Shown here in pieces: positions 1 through 7,375 of a DNA stretch of 64,000 nucleotides. The notes under the pieces were generated by a model. That model was given only the letters and a program-made list of their open reading frames with translations, made no database searches and was not told the origin of the DNA. Position 1 is the stretch's first letter; every line of letters begins with the position of its first letter. The stretch covers positions 1 through 64,000 of the forward strand of contig NZ_QEOL01000010.1 in assembly GCF_003096715.1 (NCBI RefSeq). The letters run 5' to 3'. Position numbers and translations under genes: made by a program. Source of the DNA: Paraburkholderia silvatlantica (GTDB lineage Bacteria; Pseudomonadota; Gammaproteobacteria; Burkholderiales; Burkholderiaceae).

Positions 1-683
1 GCACGCGTGTTGTAGTGCTTTTCGTAATACAGATAGAAGAGCGCGGTGATGAGGCTGAACAGCACGAACACTTCATAGAGGTTCGAAATGGGTATATGCC
101 CGACGTCCGCGCCGATGAGGTAGGACTCGTACCACCGCACCATCAGGCCGACAAAGCCCATGAGCACCGCCGCCCACGCGAGCTTCGAGCCGATCGAGCC
201 ACCCGAGGGCGAGCGAGAGAGCAGGCCGATCCAGTAGAACAGCGTGGCGAGCACGAAGAGCGTGCTCATCCACAGGATGGCCGATTGGCTGGAGAGGAAA
301 TACTTCAGGAAAAACGTGCTGTCGGCGCGCTGCAAATCGCCCTGATACAGCTGGATGGTGAATAACGACAGCGGCGCGATCCAGACGATCAATAACCGCG
401 CCGGCTTCCAGCGCCAGCCCAGCACGACAAGCGCCGGCGTCGCGCCGCCGAGCACGAGCTTGTCGTAGTCGTTCATGTACGCGTTGTAGCGCGACAAGGC
501 CAGGCCCGCGCCCGCAACCATGGCAAGGGCAAACAGCCAGTCAAAGGCGTCGAGGCGACTCGGGAACGGGCGCCCGTCGTCCAGCACGCTCCTTTGATCC
601 GCGCCGCGCGTGAGCCGAGGCCGACGCCGTGCCGCTGCTGGAGAGGGCACTGCGGCATCTGGAGAGCATGAGCCTGGTTTCAT
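1..683 (-). CDS. ccsB: Cytochrome c biogenesis protein CcsB (N-terminal part; continues past left edge)
   Basis: This is a system II cytochrome c maturation protein of the inner membrane, which with its ResB partner delivers heme to apocytochromes outside the membrane. The frame is open from the ATG at 683 to the window edge (about 227 residues visible). After a polar N-terminus of about 50 residues come several hydrophobic segments, then the family segment GHIPISNLYEVFVLF followed by an aromatic helix, which I recognise from CcsB/ResC. The WWD heme-handling motif would lie beyond the edge. It is the last visible gene of a minus-strand run of multiheme and copper proteins, fitting a need to mature the three upstream c-type cytochromes. 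The start is not certain: the first 45 residues are poorly conserved in type, and no strong ribosome binding site is seen. Confidence 0.85.
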   Translation of the reverse strand, partial: MKPGSCSPDAAVPSPAAARRRPRLTRGADQRSVLDDGRPFPSRLDAFDWLFALAMVAGAGLALSRYNAYMNDYDKLVLGGATPALVVLGWRWKPARLLIVWIAPLSLFTIQLYQGDLQRADSTFFLKYFLSSQSAILWMSTLFVLATLFYWIGLLSRSPSGGSIGSKLAWAAVLMGFVGLMVRWYESYLIGADVGHIPISNLYEVFVLFSLITALFYLYYEKHYNTR

Positions 684-847
684 GGCATTCCCCATTCAGG
701 AAGGACGTAGACGGAATGGCGTAGTGCATCCCGCCGGGCATAAAAAGGGTGCGCGCCCCGGGGGAGACGGCGCACCATGAAAGATGCCCGTTGAGGAGGC
801 GGGCACCGAAGCCGTTGAGCGCAGCCGCGCCAGATTCAATTCCCTGC

Positions 848-1519
848 TCATTGATTGCCTGCCGGGCTGGCAGACACCTCCTCTTCCGGCGGAAACACCT
901 CGACGTACGCCGCCACTGCGCGCATGTCCCGGTCCGACATGTTGGCGCACACGGCCTTCATGGGCGCGCCGCGAGGCCGAGTGTCGGTTTGCTGGAACAC
1001 CTCGAGCTGTTTCACGACGTAGTCCGCGTGCTGGCCCGCGAGCCGGGGAAACTGATTCATCCCCTCGCCATGCGGTCCGTGGCACGCAATGCACGCCGCA
1101 ACGCCCTTGTCAGGCAGGCCCGAATGATAGATTGCCTTGCCTTCACTGATGAGCGCGAGATCGCTCGCTTCGCCCAGAACCGCGGATTGCCCCGAGAAAT
1201 ACGTGGCAAGCTCGTCGATCTGTGTGTCGGTCAAATGCGTGAAGCCCCACATGAAACGCTGCGCATTCGGGTCGGTGCGCGAATGGCTCTTGAAGTCCGT
1301 CAGTTGATCGACCAGGTATTCCTTTCGCTGCCCGGCGAGCTTCGGAAAGGTAGGCGATACGGAAACGCCGTTCACGCCGTGACAGTTCGAGCACACCTGC
1401 AACGCGATGGTCTTGCCCGAAACCATCGGGTTGTCAACCTGCCGCGAATGCTCCAGATCCTGGCAGGCCGACCCGGCCAGCAGCATCCCTATGGAGACGA
1501 TTTGCGCCATTTTTTTCAT
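848..1519 (-). CDS. Diheme c4-type cytochrome c, exported
   Basis: A 223-residue electron carrier of cytochrome c4 type, acting in the periplasm. Two heme-binding motifs are present, CSNCH at residues 43-47 and CIACH at 143-147. Each is followed by the c4-type phrase FPxLAGQ, and methionines (for example in QRFMWGF and GAPMKAV) could be distal ligands. The N-terminus MKKMAQIVSIGMLLAGSAC is a signal peptide. A cysteine sits at the likely cleavage point, but the preceding residues are a poor lipobox. I chose the ATG at 1519 rather than an upstream in-frame one because a perfect AGGAGG lies just before it. It sits between the Cyc2-like gene and ccsB and would be a natural periplasmic shuttle for electrons from an outer-membrane cytochrome. 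Confidence 0.9.
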   Translation of the reverse strand: MKKMAQIVSIGMLLAGSACQDLEHSRQVDNPMVSGKTIALQVCSNCHGVNGVSVSPTFPKLAGQRKEYLVDQLTDFKSHSRTDPNAQRFMWGFTHLTDTQIDELATYFSGQSAVLGEASDLALISEGKAIYHSGLPDKGVAACIACHGPHGEGMNQFPRLAGQHADYVVKQLEVFQQTDTRPRGAPMKAVCANMSDRDMRAVAAYVEVFPPEEEVSASPAGNQ

Positions 1520-1615
1520 GTTGCCAACCTCCTTACTGCCATTTCTGTCGTGCTTGCGATCAGCGCAGAAACGCAGCCGCTTCGGCACGGCGCACCGGAA
1601 ACAGCGCCCGGGACA

Positions 1616-3016
1616 TCACCATGAAGCGGCCCACAGATAAATGAAGAGCGTGTCGTTGTCTCTCGCGTTACGCCCGGTGCCGTCGTAGTTGGACGTGGCG
1701 CCGAAGAACTTCGTGTAGTGCGTGTACTGCAAGCCTATTCGAATACGTTGATTCGGTATCCAGAATATTTCCGGCATCCAGCCCTGCGTGTTGGGGTGGA
1801 AGTTCGCACTGCCCGAGTAGGCCGCGCTGTCGGGACTACCTGTCGTATTGAAAAACGAAAGGCTGATGCCGTACTTGGCCTGATAGACGTACGATGCCTT
1901 GAGTCTCAGCGAATCGAGATTCCCCGACGTGCTGTCACTGAGCACGAAATTGTTCGGGTCGTGGATGTTCTCACGCACATAGCGCGCCTGTGCTGTGATC
2001 GTGTGCGGTTCGAGCAGGTACTCGTACTGCGCGTCCATGCCGTAATCCCGGTAGCGCGTCACGCCCTGCGTAAAGATCGGGAACTGGCTGGAGTCGTTCG
2101 GATAGATGTTCACGTTCAACAGGAACGCGCCAACCATCGCGCTATGCGGCCCCCAGTCTCGCGTCAGCGCAATGCGCGCGTACGGGTTGTAGCCGCGCAG
2201 ATAGGTTTGTGGGTGAGCCGCATTCCCTTGCGCGTTGCCGTGACTCATGAACGACCAGATGCCGTCGGCCGTGCTGTACGCGGTCAGTTCGGCATAGACC
2301 GTCTTGTTCCAGTACAGGTATCCGCCGACGCCTGCCACCTGCGACGCCAGACTGCCTTCGATGACGGGCAGGTTGGGGATTTTGGCAACCGGACTGATCG
2401 TCGATGAAATGTACGGATAACCCCATGCCGGCGCGGAATTCCAGACGTCCTGCACGGTCGGATTGTTGTGCACCGTCACGCCGAGGATGAGATCGTTCGC
2501 CTCCCCGATGATCCGGTCCACAAACCGGAAGTCGGTATTGTCGGATCCCCAGTGGCCTTCCCATTTGTTCGTCACGCCATTCTGATGGTCATAGTTCGTA
2601 TAGGTGAACTGCGCGAAGGCGCCGATCTTGTCGGTGATCTTGCCGGCGAGGAAAATGCTCGCAAAGTCGAATATAGGCAGACCGTTCTTCGTGTTGATGG
2701 GGTTGCCGCTCGAGTCGTTGTTGACCCTCGTCTGGCTCAGATCGCCAATTGCCATGGCTGCGATCGGGATCGTGCGTTCGCCGAGCGTGTAGCCGGTGAG
2801 CTTGAACATTCGCCCATATGGCGTGAGTTCCGGAAATTGCCCGCCGGCGTGGCAAGCCACACAACTTTGTCCGGTTTGGCGCGCGAAGATCGGCAGCGCG
2901 TATGCGGTGGTCGCCTGCAGCAATACCAGCATTGCGAAGGCGAGTATCCAGCCGCCGCGCAGCAAGCTGTGAAAGGCTGCATGGCCGACAAGGGCTCTTG
3001 TCATGGCGGCGTTCAC
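1616..3016 (-). CDS. Cyc2-like outer-membrane cytochrome-porin fusion
   Basis: A signal peptide ends near TTAYA-LPIF. About 12 residues into the mature protein comes one heme motif, CVACH (residues 52-56 from the GTG at 3016), followed by AGGQFPELTPYGRMFKLTGY. The remaining roughly 390 residues look like an outer-membrane beta barrel: alternating polar/hydrophobic strands, many Tyr and Trp, Asn/Gly-rich turns, and a C-terminus ending in aromatic YLWAASW. A single N-terminal heme followed by a barrel, with the FPxLxxxGxxFKxxGY phrase, is the architecture of Cyc2, the iron-oxidising outer-membrane cytochrome. The length (466 residues) is in the Cyc2 range. The start is taken at GTG 3016, preceded by GAGAGG at good spacing; a GTG at 3037 and an ATG at 3004 are alternatives. 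Neighbours are cytochromes and multicopper oxidases. Fold assignment is by pattern only. Confidence 0.78.
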   Translation of the reverse strand: MNAAMTRALVGHAAFHSLLRGGWILAFAMLVLLQATTAYALPIFARQTGQSCVACHAGGQFPELTPYGRMFKLTGYTLGERTIPIAAMAIGDLSQTRVNNDSSGNPINTKNGLPIFDFASIFLAGKITDKIGAFAQFTYTNYDHQNGVTNKWEGHWGSDNTDFRFVDRIIGEANDLILGVTVHNNPTVQDVWNSAPAWGYPYISSTISPVAKIPNLPVIEGSLASQVAGVGGYLYWNKTVYAELTAYSTADGIWSFMSHGNAQGNAAHPQTYLRGYNPYARIALTRDWGPHSAMVGAFLLNVNIYPNDSSQFPIFTQGVTRYRDYGMDAQYEYLLEPHTITAQARYVRENIHDPNNFVLSDSTSGNLDSLRLKASYVYQAKYGISLSFFNTTGSPDSAAYSGSANFHPNTQGWMPEIFWIPNQRIRIGLQYTHYTKFFGATSNYDGTGRNARDNDTLFIYLWAASW

Positions 3017-3283
3017 GATGAACCTCTCGAACCTCACGCGATGACTTCATTGTGCAAACGCCCATTCGGGATCGGGATGGGTCAAGGTCCTCCTCTTGGG
3101 GTAGGCGTTTCGCTAGATGTCGCAGTGTGTCAATTGCCCGTTTGCCGTTCTCGCACAGCATTGAGCGACGCGGCTTTTTCGAAACGAAGCCGCGCATTTC
3201 AATCAATTCGGCATACTATTTAATTGGGTGAGCGTGTGAATGCGTGCGCTTGAGTGATACGCGCCAGCATCACGCAATTGACC

Positions 3284-5002
3284 TCACGGCACGATCCAGT
3301 CCCCATCGGCCACGAGCTTGATGTGATCCGGCCCGGCAAAGCGGACAATATAGCCGCCCTTGGACGCGAATGTCTGTCCCGGCGCCAACGTCAGGCGCGG
3401 ATAGTACCCCGTCAGGATGCGGCGTTCGAGCATGTCCTGAATGCGCTCCACCAGGTAGTCCCTCACGAACGCATCGACCATATGGCTCAGCGTCTCAGCG
3501 AGCAGGCCGCAGGCAAGATAGGTGTCTGCCTGCACCTGGGGCGCCACCATCGGAATCTGCCTGATCGAAAACCAGCCGAACGCATAGTCGACGCGCACGC
3601 GCCGCCCTTCCGGCAAATCGAACGGGTACGCGAGGCGCGTGACGTCGCGCCAGTTTGCCGGCAAGGGGATGCTATCCAGCCCGCCCATGAGGCCCGACAT
3701 GAACACGGTATGCGTCGCTGGAGGGATTCGCGCGAGCGCCGCGACGTCCGGTGGACGCAGCCATAGCACCAGCACGTCCGGCCGCGGTATCCCCTGCATG
3801 GCGTGCGCAACGCTCTCGCCGGGGGCAAGCGCGTGCTCCGACACCGCGATGCCGTGCGCCTTCAGTGCGGTGGCAAGCGCTTGCGCGCCGCGCTCGCCGT
3901 TGTCTCCGGCGCGATAGACCTGCCAGACGTGCGTTGGCGCACCCGCCTCTTTCGCGCCCGCCTCCTCGACAATGCGCGCCGCAATCAGGCCGCTTTCGAG
4001 CAGCACGCCTTTGGAGAAGTACACGGAATAGAAATCGTGATCGGCTTCGACCGGCACTTCCACGTTGGGAAAGAGGCACGGTAGAGCCTCCTGCTCGCAA
4101 AAGTCGTGAACCGGCGCCCAGTTCTTGCCTCCGATACCCGACACCACTGCGAACACAGGCTGCTGGGCGAGAAACCGCGTAAGCTGTTCACGCCAGGTGT
4201 CCGGCGGACCTTTGAGCTCCCACACGTGCAGTTCCCAGCGGCGATTCACCATGAACATCATCTTGCGCGACGAACGCAACGGCGGCACCGCGCCGAGTGG
4301 AAAGACGTTCTTGTCAGCGAAGTAGTGCGTGAGCACGTCGAGCATGCCCGCGCGCTTCACGGGGTCGGCATCGGGCGTGATGATGGTCGCGAAGTGCAGC
4401 ACGGTATCGGTGATGCCCGGCGGCCTGCGCCGATCGAGGTGTTTCAGATAACCGATCAGCGCCTGCATATCGGTGTCGTTCAGCGCGTACTGCGGCATCA
4501 GGCTGCTCAGCGGCTTGCCTTCCGAGTCGATTCCCTCGCGAATGGCGCGCGCGATCGTCGCGTCCGTGTACGGTTCGCGTTCGGCGCGCATCCCTGGAAC
4601 GTACGGCAAATCGACCTCTTCCGGGTTTTGTGCGCGCGGCTCGACGAGATAGCGCCAGGTGATCGGGGGGATGCTGCTGTTGCCTTCTTTGGAGCCCAGG
4701 CCACTGCGGCGATGGCAGTTCATACAGGCCGCGGCTGCGCCTTGCAGGTGCACGCCCCCGTCGTGCATTGCCTCGAGCGGTTCGCCCGAACTCAGGATGC
4801 CCTGCTGGTAGAGGGCCTCTCCCGCGCTGCCTGCTGTGGCCTGATGCGTGGCCTGCTGCGCCGCCGGTGCGCAACGCCCTTCGCCCACAGGCACGATCAG
4901 CGCGGCGAGCGACAGGGCGAGCGGCGCGCATGGAGCAAACCATCGCGCCGCAAGCGATGGTGCCCATGCGCGGCCTCCTGGCCCGCTTCCCGCGCGCTTC
5001 AT
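3284..5002 (-). CDS. Monoheme cytochrome c fused to a periplasmic ligand-binding-like domain
   Basis: A 572-residue exported protein. A hydrophobic N-terminal segment (about residues 24-40) is followed by a cytochrome c domain with CMNCH at 93-97 and a probable distal Met169 in SSLMPQY. From about residue 200 to the end the protein resembles a type 1 periplasmic binding protein (two Rossmann-like lobes; strings such as FAVVSGIGG, GLIAARIVEEAG and DVLVLWLRPPD). Such a domain normally binds small ligands or acts as a sensor lobe. Its fusion to a heme domain is unusual and suggests either a redox enzyme partner or a heme-tethered binding protein. The start codon follows the stop of the preceding gene by two bases, so translation is probably coupled. 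A function cannot be named from sequence. Confidence 0.75.
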   Translation of the reverse strand: MKRAGSGPGGRAWAPSLAARWFAPCAPLALSLAALIVPVGEGRCAPAAQQATHQATAGSAGEALYQQGILSSGEPLEAMHDGGVHLQGAAAACMNCHRRSGLGSKEGNSSIPPITWRYLVEPRAQNPEEVDLPYVPGMRAEREPYTDATIARAIREGIDSEGKPLSSLMPQYALNDTDMQALIGYLKHLDRRRPPGITDTVLHFATIITPDADPVKRAGMLDVLTHYFADKNVFPLGAVPPLRSSRKMMFMVNRRWELHVWELKGPPDTWREQLTRFLAQQPVFAVVSGIGGKNWAPVHDFCEQEALPCLFPNVEVPVEADHDFYSVYFSKGVLLESGLIAARIVEEAGAKEAGAPTHVWQVYRAGDNGERGAQALATALKAHGIAVSEHALAPGESVAHAMQGIPRPDVLVLWLRPPDVAALARIPPATHTVFMSGLMGGLDSIPLPANWRDVTRLAYPFDLPEGRRVRVDYAFGWFSIRQIPMVAPQVQADTYLACGLLAETLSHMVDAFVRDYLVERIQDMLERRILTGYYPRLTLAPGQTFASKGGYIVRFAGPDHIKLVADGDWIVP

Positions 5003-5004
5003 GG

Positions 5005-5841
5005 TCAGGGCGACGGATGCCCGGGGCCAGGCAGCGCCGGCGAGGCATCGACATCGATTGAAACCGATTTGTGGTGCATCTGCGGCGGCGCGGGTCTCGT
5101 GAAGATTCCATCGTCCAGCGACGGATTGAGCGACACCTTGTCGATCGTCAGCTTGTCCCTCTTGTCGGACGCCACCGCGCCGCTCTCGATCTCGAGCGGT
5201 ATTTGCAGCCCCTCGACGCTCCTGAAGCCGCTGTAACTCACCAGCACCACGACCGTTTGCCCGAGCGGGGTGCGCACCTGGTGGTCGATCTGTACGTCGA
5301 GAAATGTTTTAGCGTCGATCCACACATGGCGGGTCACGCCGGAAGGCAGCTTCGCGGCAAGACGATACGCATCGCGCCCGCCCACTTGATCCATGCCCTC
5401 CAGCGTGACGCTGACGCCCTTCGCTGCATGGTCGATCAAGAGCCCGTCGATCACCTGCTCGTCGCGCGCGGACGTCGCCTCATCCATCGAGTACGGCCGC
5501 GGCGTGGCGCTGCCCATGCCGTTCGGGCCCAGTTTCCACCCCTGCTTGCCGTCGAATACGCGCACGGACTTCTGGTTGTACACCGTGACCTCGAAGCGGG
5601 TCTTGTTCGGGCGCTTCATGGCAAGGACGAAAGGCAGATCGGGTGCGGGCGCATTGGCGCTATCCGCGTGGCCGGACCAGATCATGGTCTGGACTTTACG
5701 CCAGGCTTCGAGGCCGCCTCTCGCTTCGACGTTCTTCTCGACGATCTGATCCACGCTCAGATCCTGCGCGGGCATCTGCTCGCCCGCGAACACGGCCGCC
5801 GCAACACTGGCGGCGAGCACCCATACTGCGACTGGTTTCAT
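5005..5841 (-). CDS. Exported LolA/LolB-fold protein, paralogue 2
   Basis: A 278-residue protein with a signal peptide (MKPVAVWVLAASVAAAVFAG). It then follows the pattern of outer-membrane lipoprotein-sorting-like proteins: an N-terminal helix IVEKNVEARGGLEAWRKV, then beta strands with LAMKRPNKTRFEV, a DGKQGWK turn and HVWIDAKTF. It is clearly a paralogue of the gene just upstream (5872-6816), sharing IVxxNVxARGG, KRPxKxRxEV, GWK and RxxWIDAxxFL. Proteins of this fold bind lipids or hydrophobic ligands in the periplasm; the role here is unknown. The ATG at 5841 is preferred over 5856 because GAGG precedes it. The unusual C-terminus is Pro/His-rich with MHHK, which might bind metal. Confidence 0.7.
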   Translation of the reverse strand: MKPVAVWVLAASVAAAVFAGEQMPAQDLSVDQIVEKNVEARGGLEAWRKVQTMIWSGHADSANAPAPDLPFVLAMKRPNKTRFEVTVYNQKSVRVFDGKQGWKLGPNGMGSATPRPYSMDEATSARDEQVIDGLLIDHAAKGVSVTLEGMDQVGGRDAYRLAAKLPSGVTRHVWIDAKTFLDVQIDHQVRTPLGQTVVVLVSYSGFRSVEGLQIPLEIESGAVASDKRDKLTIDKVSLNPSLDDGIFTRPAPPQMHHKSVSIDVDASPALPGPGHPSP

Positions 5842-5871
5842 GGCCGTCAACCTCATCGGGGCACCCAGCGG

Positions 5872-6816
5872 CTAGTGGCTTGCGCTTTGGCGTGGGCTCG
5901 GGTGCGCAGCGGCGTTCGCACTTGCATTGGGACGTGTGCCAGTGCTCGCAGCCGGGTGCGTCCCCGGGCTCAAGACCGGGTTCACGCCGACGACCGGCGC
6001 CGGGTGCGTCACTTTCGTCACCGTAAGCTGCGGCTTGGCAAAGAGCGTGTCGTCCGCCGGCTGGTTCACCGTGACCTTATCGACGATCAGCTTGTGCGTG
6101 CCTCGCGCGCCGACGACAACCGTCTCGAGCGTATGCGGCATGACGAGGCCGCCCTCCTTCCGGTAGTCGCGATAGAAGATGGCGACGTTGTGCATCTTGC
6201 CGTCGAGCTTGCGCGCGTCCCCGTCGCTCTTCAGTTCGAGAAAGCTGGACGCATCGATCCATATGCGGCGCGTCGTGTTGTCTTTCATCGTCAGCTTCAG
6301 CACATAGGCGCGGTGCCCTTCGACCATTTCCATGCCGAGCACGTCGATGCGCGTGCCCTTCGCCGCGTAGTCCACGAGCGGGCCATCCAGTTCGGCCCAC
6401 GATGCGGCCGCCCTGGCCTCCGCGGGGCTGTAGGGCTCCACTTCGTTGCGGCCGAGGAACGGCCTGACCTTCCAGCCCTGCGCGCCGTCGTAGACCTGGA
6501 ATGCCGTCTGGTCGTTGAAGCGGACCTCGATACGGCTCTTGCGCGGGCGCTTGAGCGTCATCGTGAAGGGCAGCTTCGTGTTCTTCGTGCCGCCCGCCTC
6601 GAGCTGCCCCGACATCGTCATCGTGTTGACCGCGTGCCACGCCTGCTGGCCGCCGCGCGCCGCGACGTTGCGGTCGACGATCTGTGCCGCGCTCATATGC
6701 GCCGCTCCCGCGGTCTGCGCGCTTGCCGCAGAAGACCCCGCAAGCGCTGCCGGAGCGCTTGCCAGAAGCGTCACCACCGACGCGCCCTGGATTGCCAGCG
6801 AAAGAAAGCGGTTCAT
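5872..6816 (-). CDS. Exported LolA/LolB-fold protein, paralogue 1
   Basis: A 314-residue protein with a signal peptide ending near APAALAG and the same body as its downstream paralogue: IVDRNVAARGGQQAW, then TLKRPRKSRIEV, DGAQGWKV, RRIWIDASSFLEL and an IVDKVTVNQPADDTLF strand. After about residue 265 comes a low-complexity tail rich in Thr, His, Pro and Ala with repeated GTHPAAS/GTRPNAS-like units, probably a flexible linker. The pair is embedded in the copper-oxidase/cytochrome run and transcribed with it. The fold suggests periplasmic binding of a lipid or other hydrophobic molecule; I infer no specific substrate. Confidence 0.7.
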   Translation of the reverse strand: MNRFLSLAIQGASVVTLLASAPAALAGSSAASAQTAGAAHMSAAQIVDRNVAARGGQQAWHAVNTMTMSGQLEAGGTKNTKLPFTMTLKRPRKSRIEVRFNDQTAFQVYDGAQGWKVRPFLGRNEVEPYSPAEARAAASWAELDGPLVDYAAKGTRIDVLGMEMVEGHRAYVLKLTMKDNTTRRIWIDASSFLELKSDGDARKLDGKMHNVAIFYRDYRKEGGLVMPHTLETVVVGARGTHKLIVDKVTVNQPADDTLFAKPQLTVTKVTHPAPVVGVNPVLSPGTHPAASTGTRPNASANAAAHPSPRQSASH

Positions 6817-6859
6817 CAGTCATCTCCTCAATATCTACGCCCCAAGAGCGGTTGCGCAA

Positions 6860-7375
6860 TCATTGGACTATCAGCCCGTCAACGTGAAACGACCCCACGA
6901 AAACGTCAACGCGCTCTCCGGCCTTGATCACTCCGCCCTTGTTAGAAAACACCATCCAGTACTCCTGACCGGTTTCCAGCGGACCGCTCTGGCGCAGCGC
7001 GCCGACCTTGTCCATCACCGGGATCTCGAGCAACGCATGGCTCGTTCGCCCGAACATCACCGCCGTTGCGGTCTTTTCGCCAAGCGGCCGTGCCGCCACC
7101 GGGTCCGTCACGCGATAGCTGAAACGGATCAGGTTGCCCGACGCCGTGCGGCGCACGCTCAGGTGGTCGATGCCCTGCGCCAACTCGTAGTAGCCCTTCG
7201 CGCGCTGCGGCAGGTTCGCCGGCGAGTAGGGCGACTGCTTCACCGCGGCCGCGGCGGGCTTGTGCGCCGCGCTCGCGCTTTCCTCGGCCGCGGCCGGTTG
7301 AAGCCGGGCCACGGCGAGGCAGACACCACTGGCAATCAGCAGCGCCCGCGGCCACCGATGGCAACACCCGCTCAT
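6860..7375 (-). CDS. Small exported protein of unknown function
   Basis: A 171-residue protein. The N-terminus (residues 9-30) is a signal peptide, followed by an Ala/Lys-rich linker and a compact domain from about residue 60 containing GYYELAQGIDHLSV, IRFSYRVTD and a C-terminal GERVDVFVGSFHVDGL strand. I do not recognise a named family. The beta-rich pattern and secretion suggest an extracytoplasmic accessory protein. Its start codon overlaps the stop of the 2745-residue gene by four bases (ATGA), so the two are translationally coupled and likely made in linked amounts, which points to a partner or chaperone role for the giant protein. Confidence 0.65.
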   Translation of the reverse strand: MSGCCHRWPRALLIASGVCLAVARLQPAAAEESASAAHKPAAAAVKQSPYSPANLPQRAKGYYELAQGIDHLSVRRTASGNLIRFSYRVTDPVAARPLGEKTATAVMFGRTSHALLEIPVMDKVGALRQSGPLETGQEYWMVFSNKGGVIKAGERVDVFVGSFHVDGLIVQ

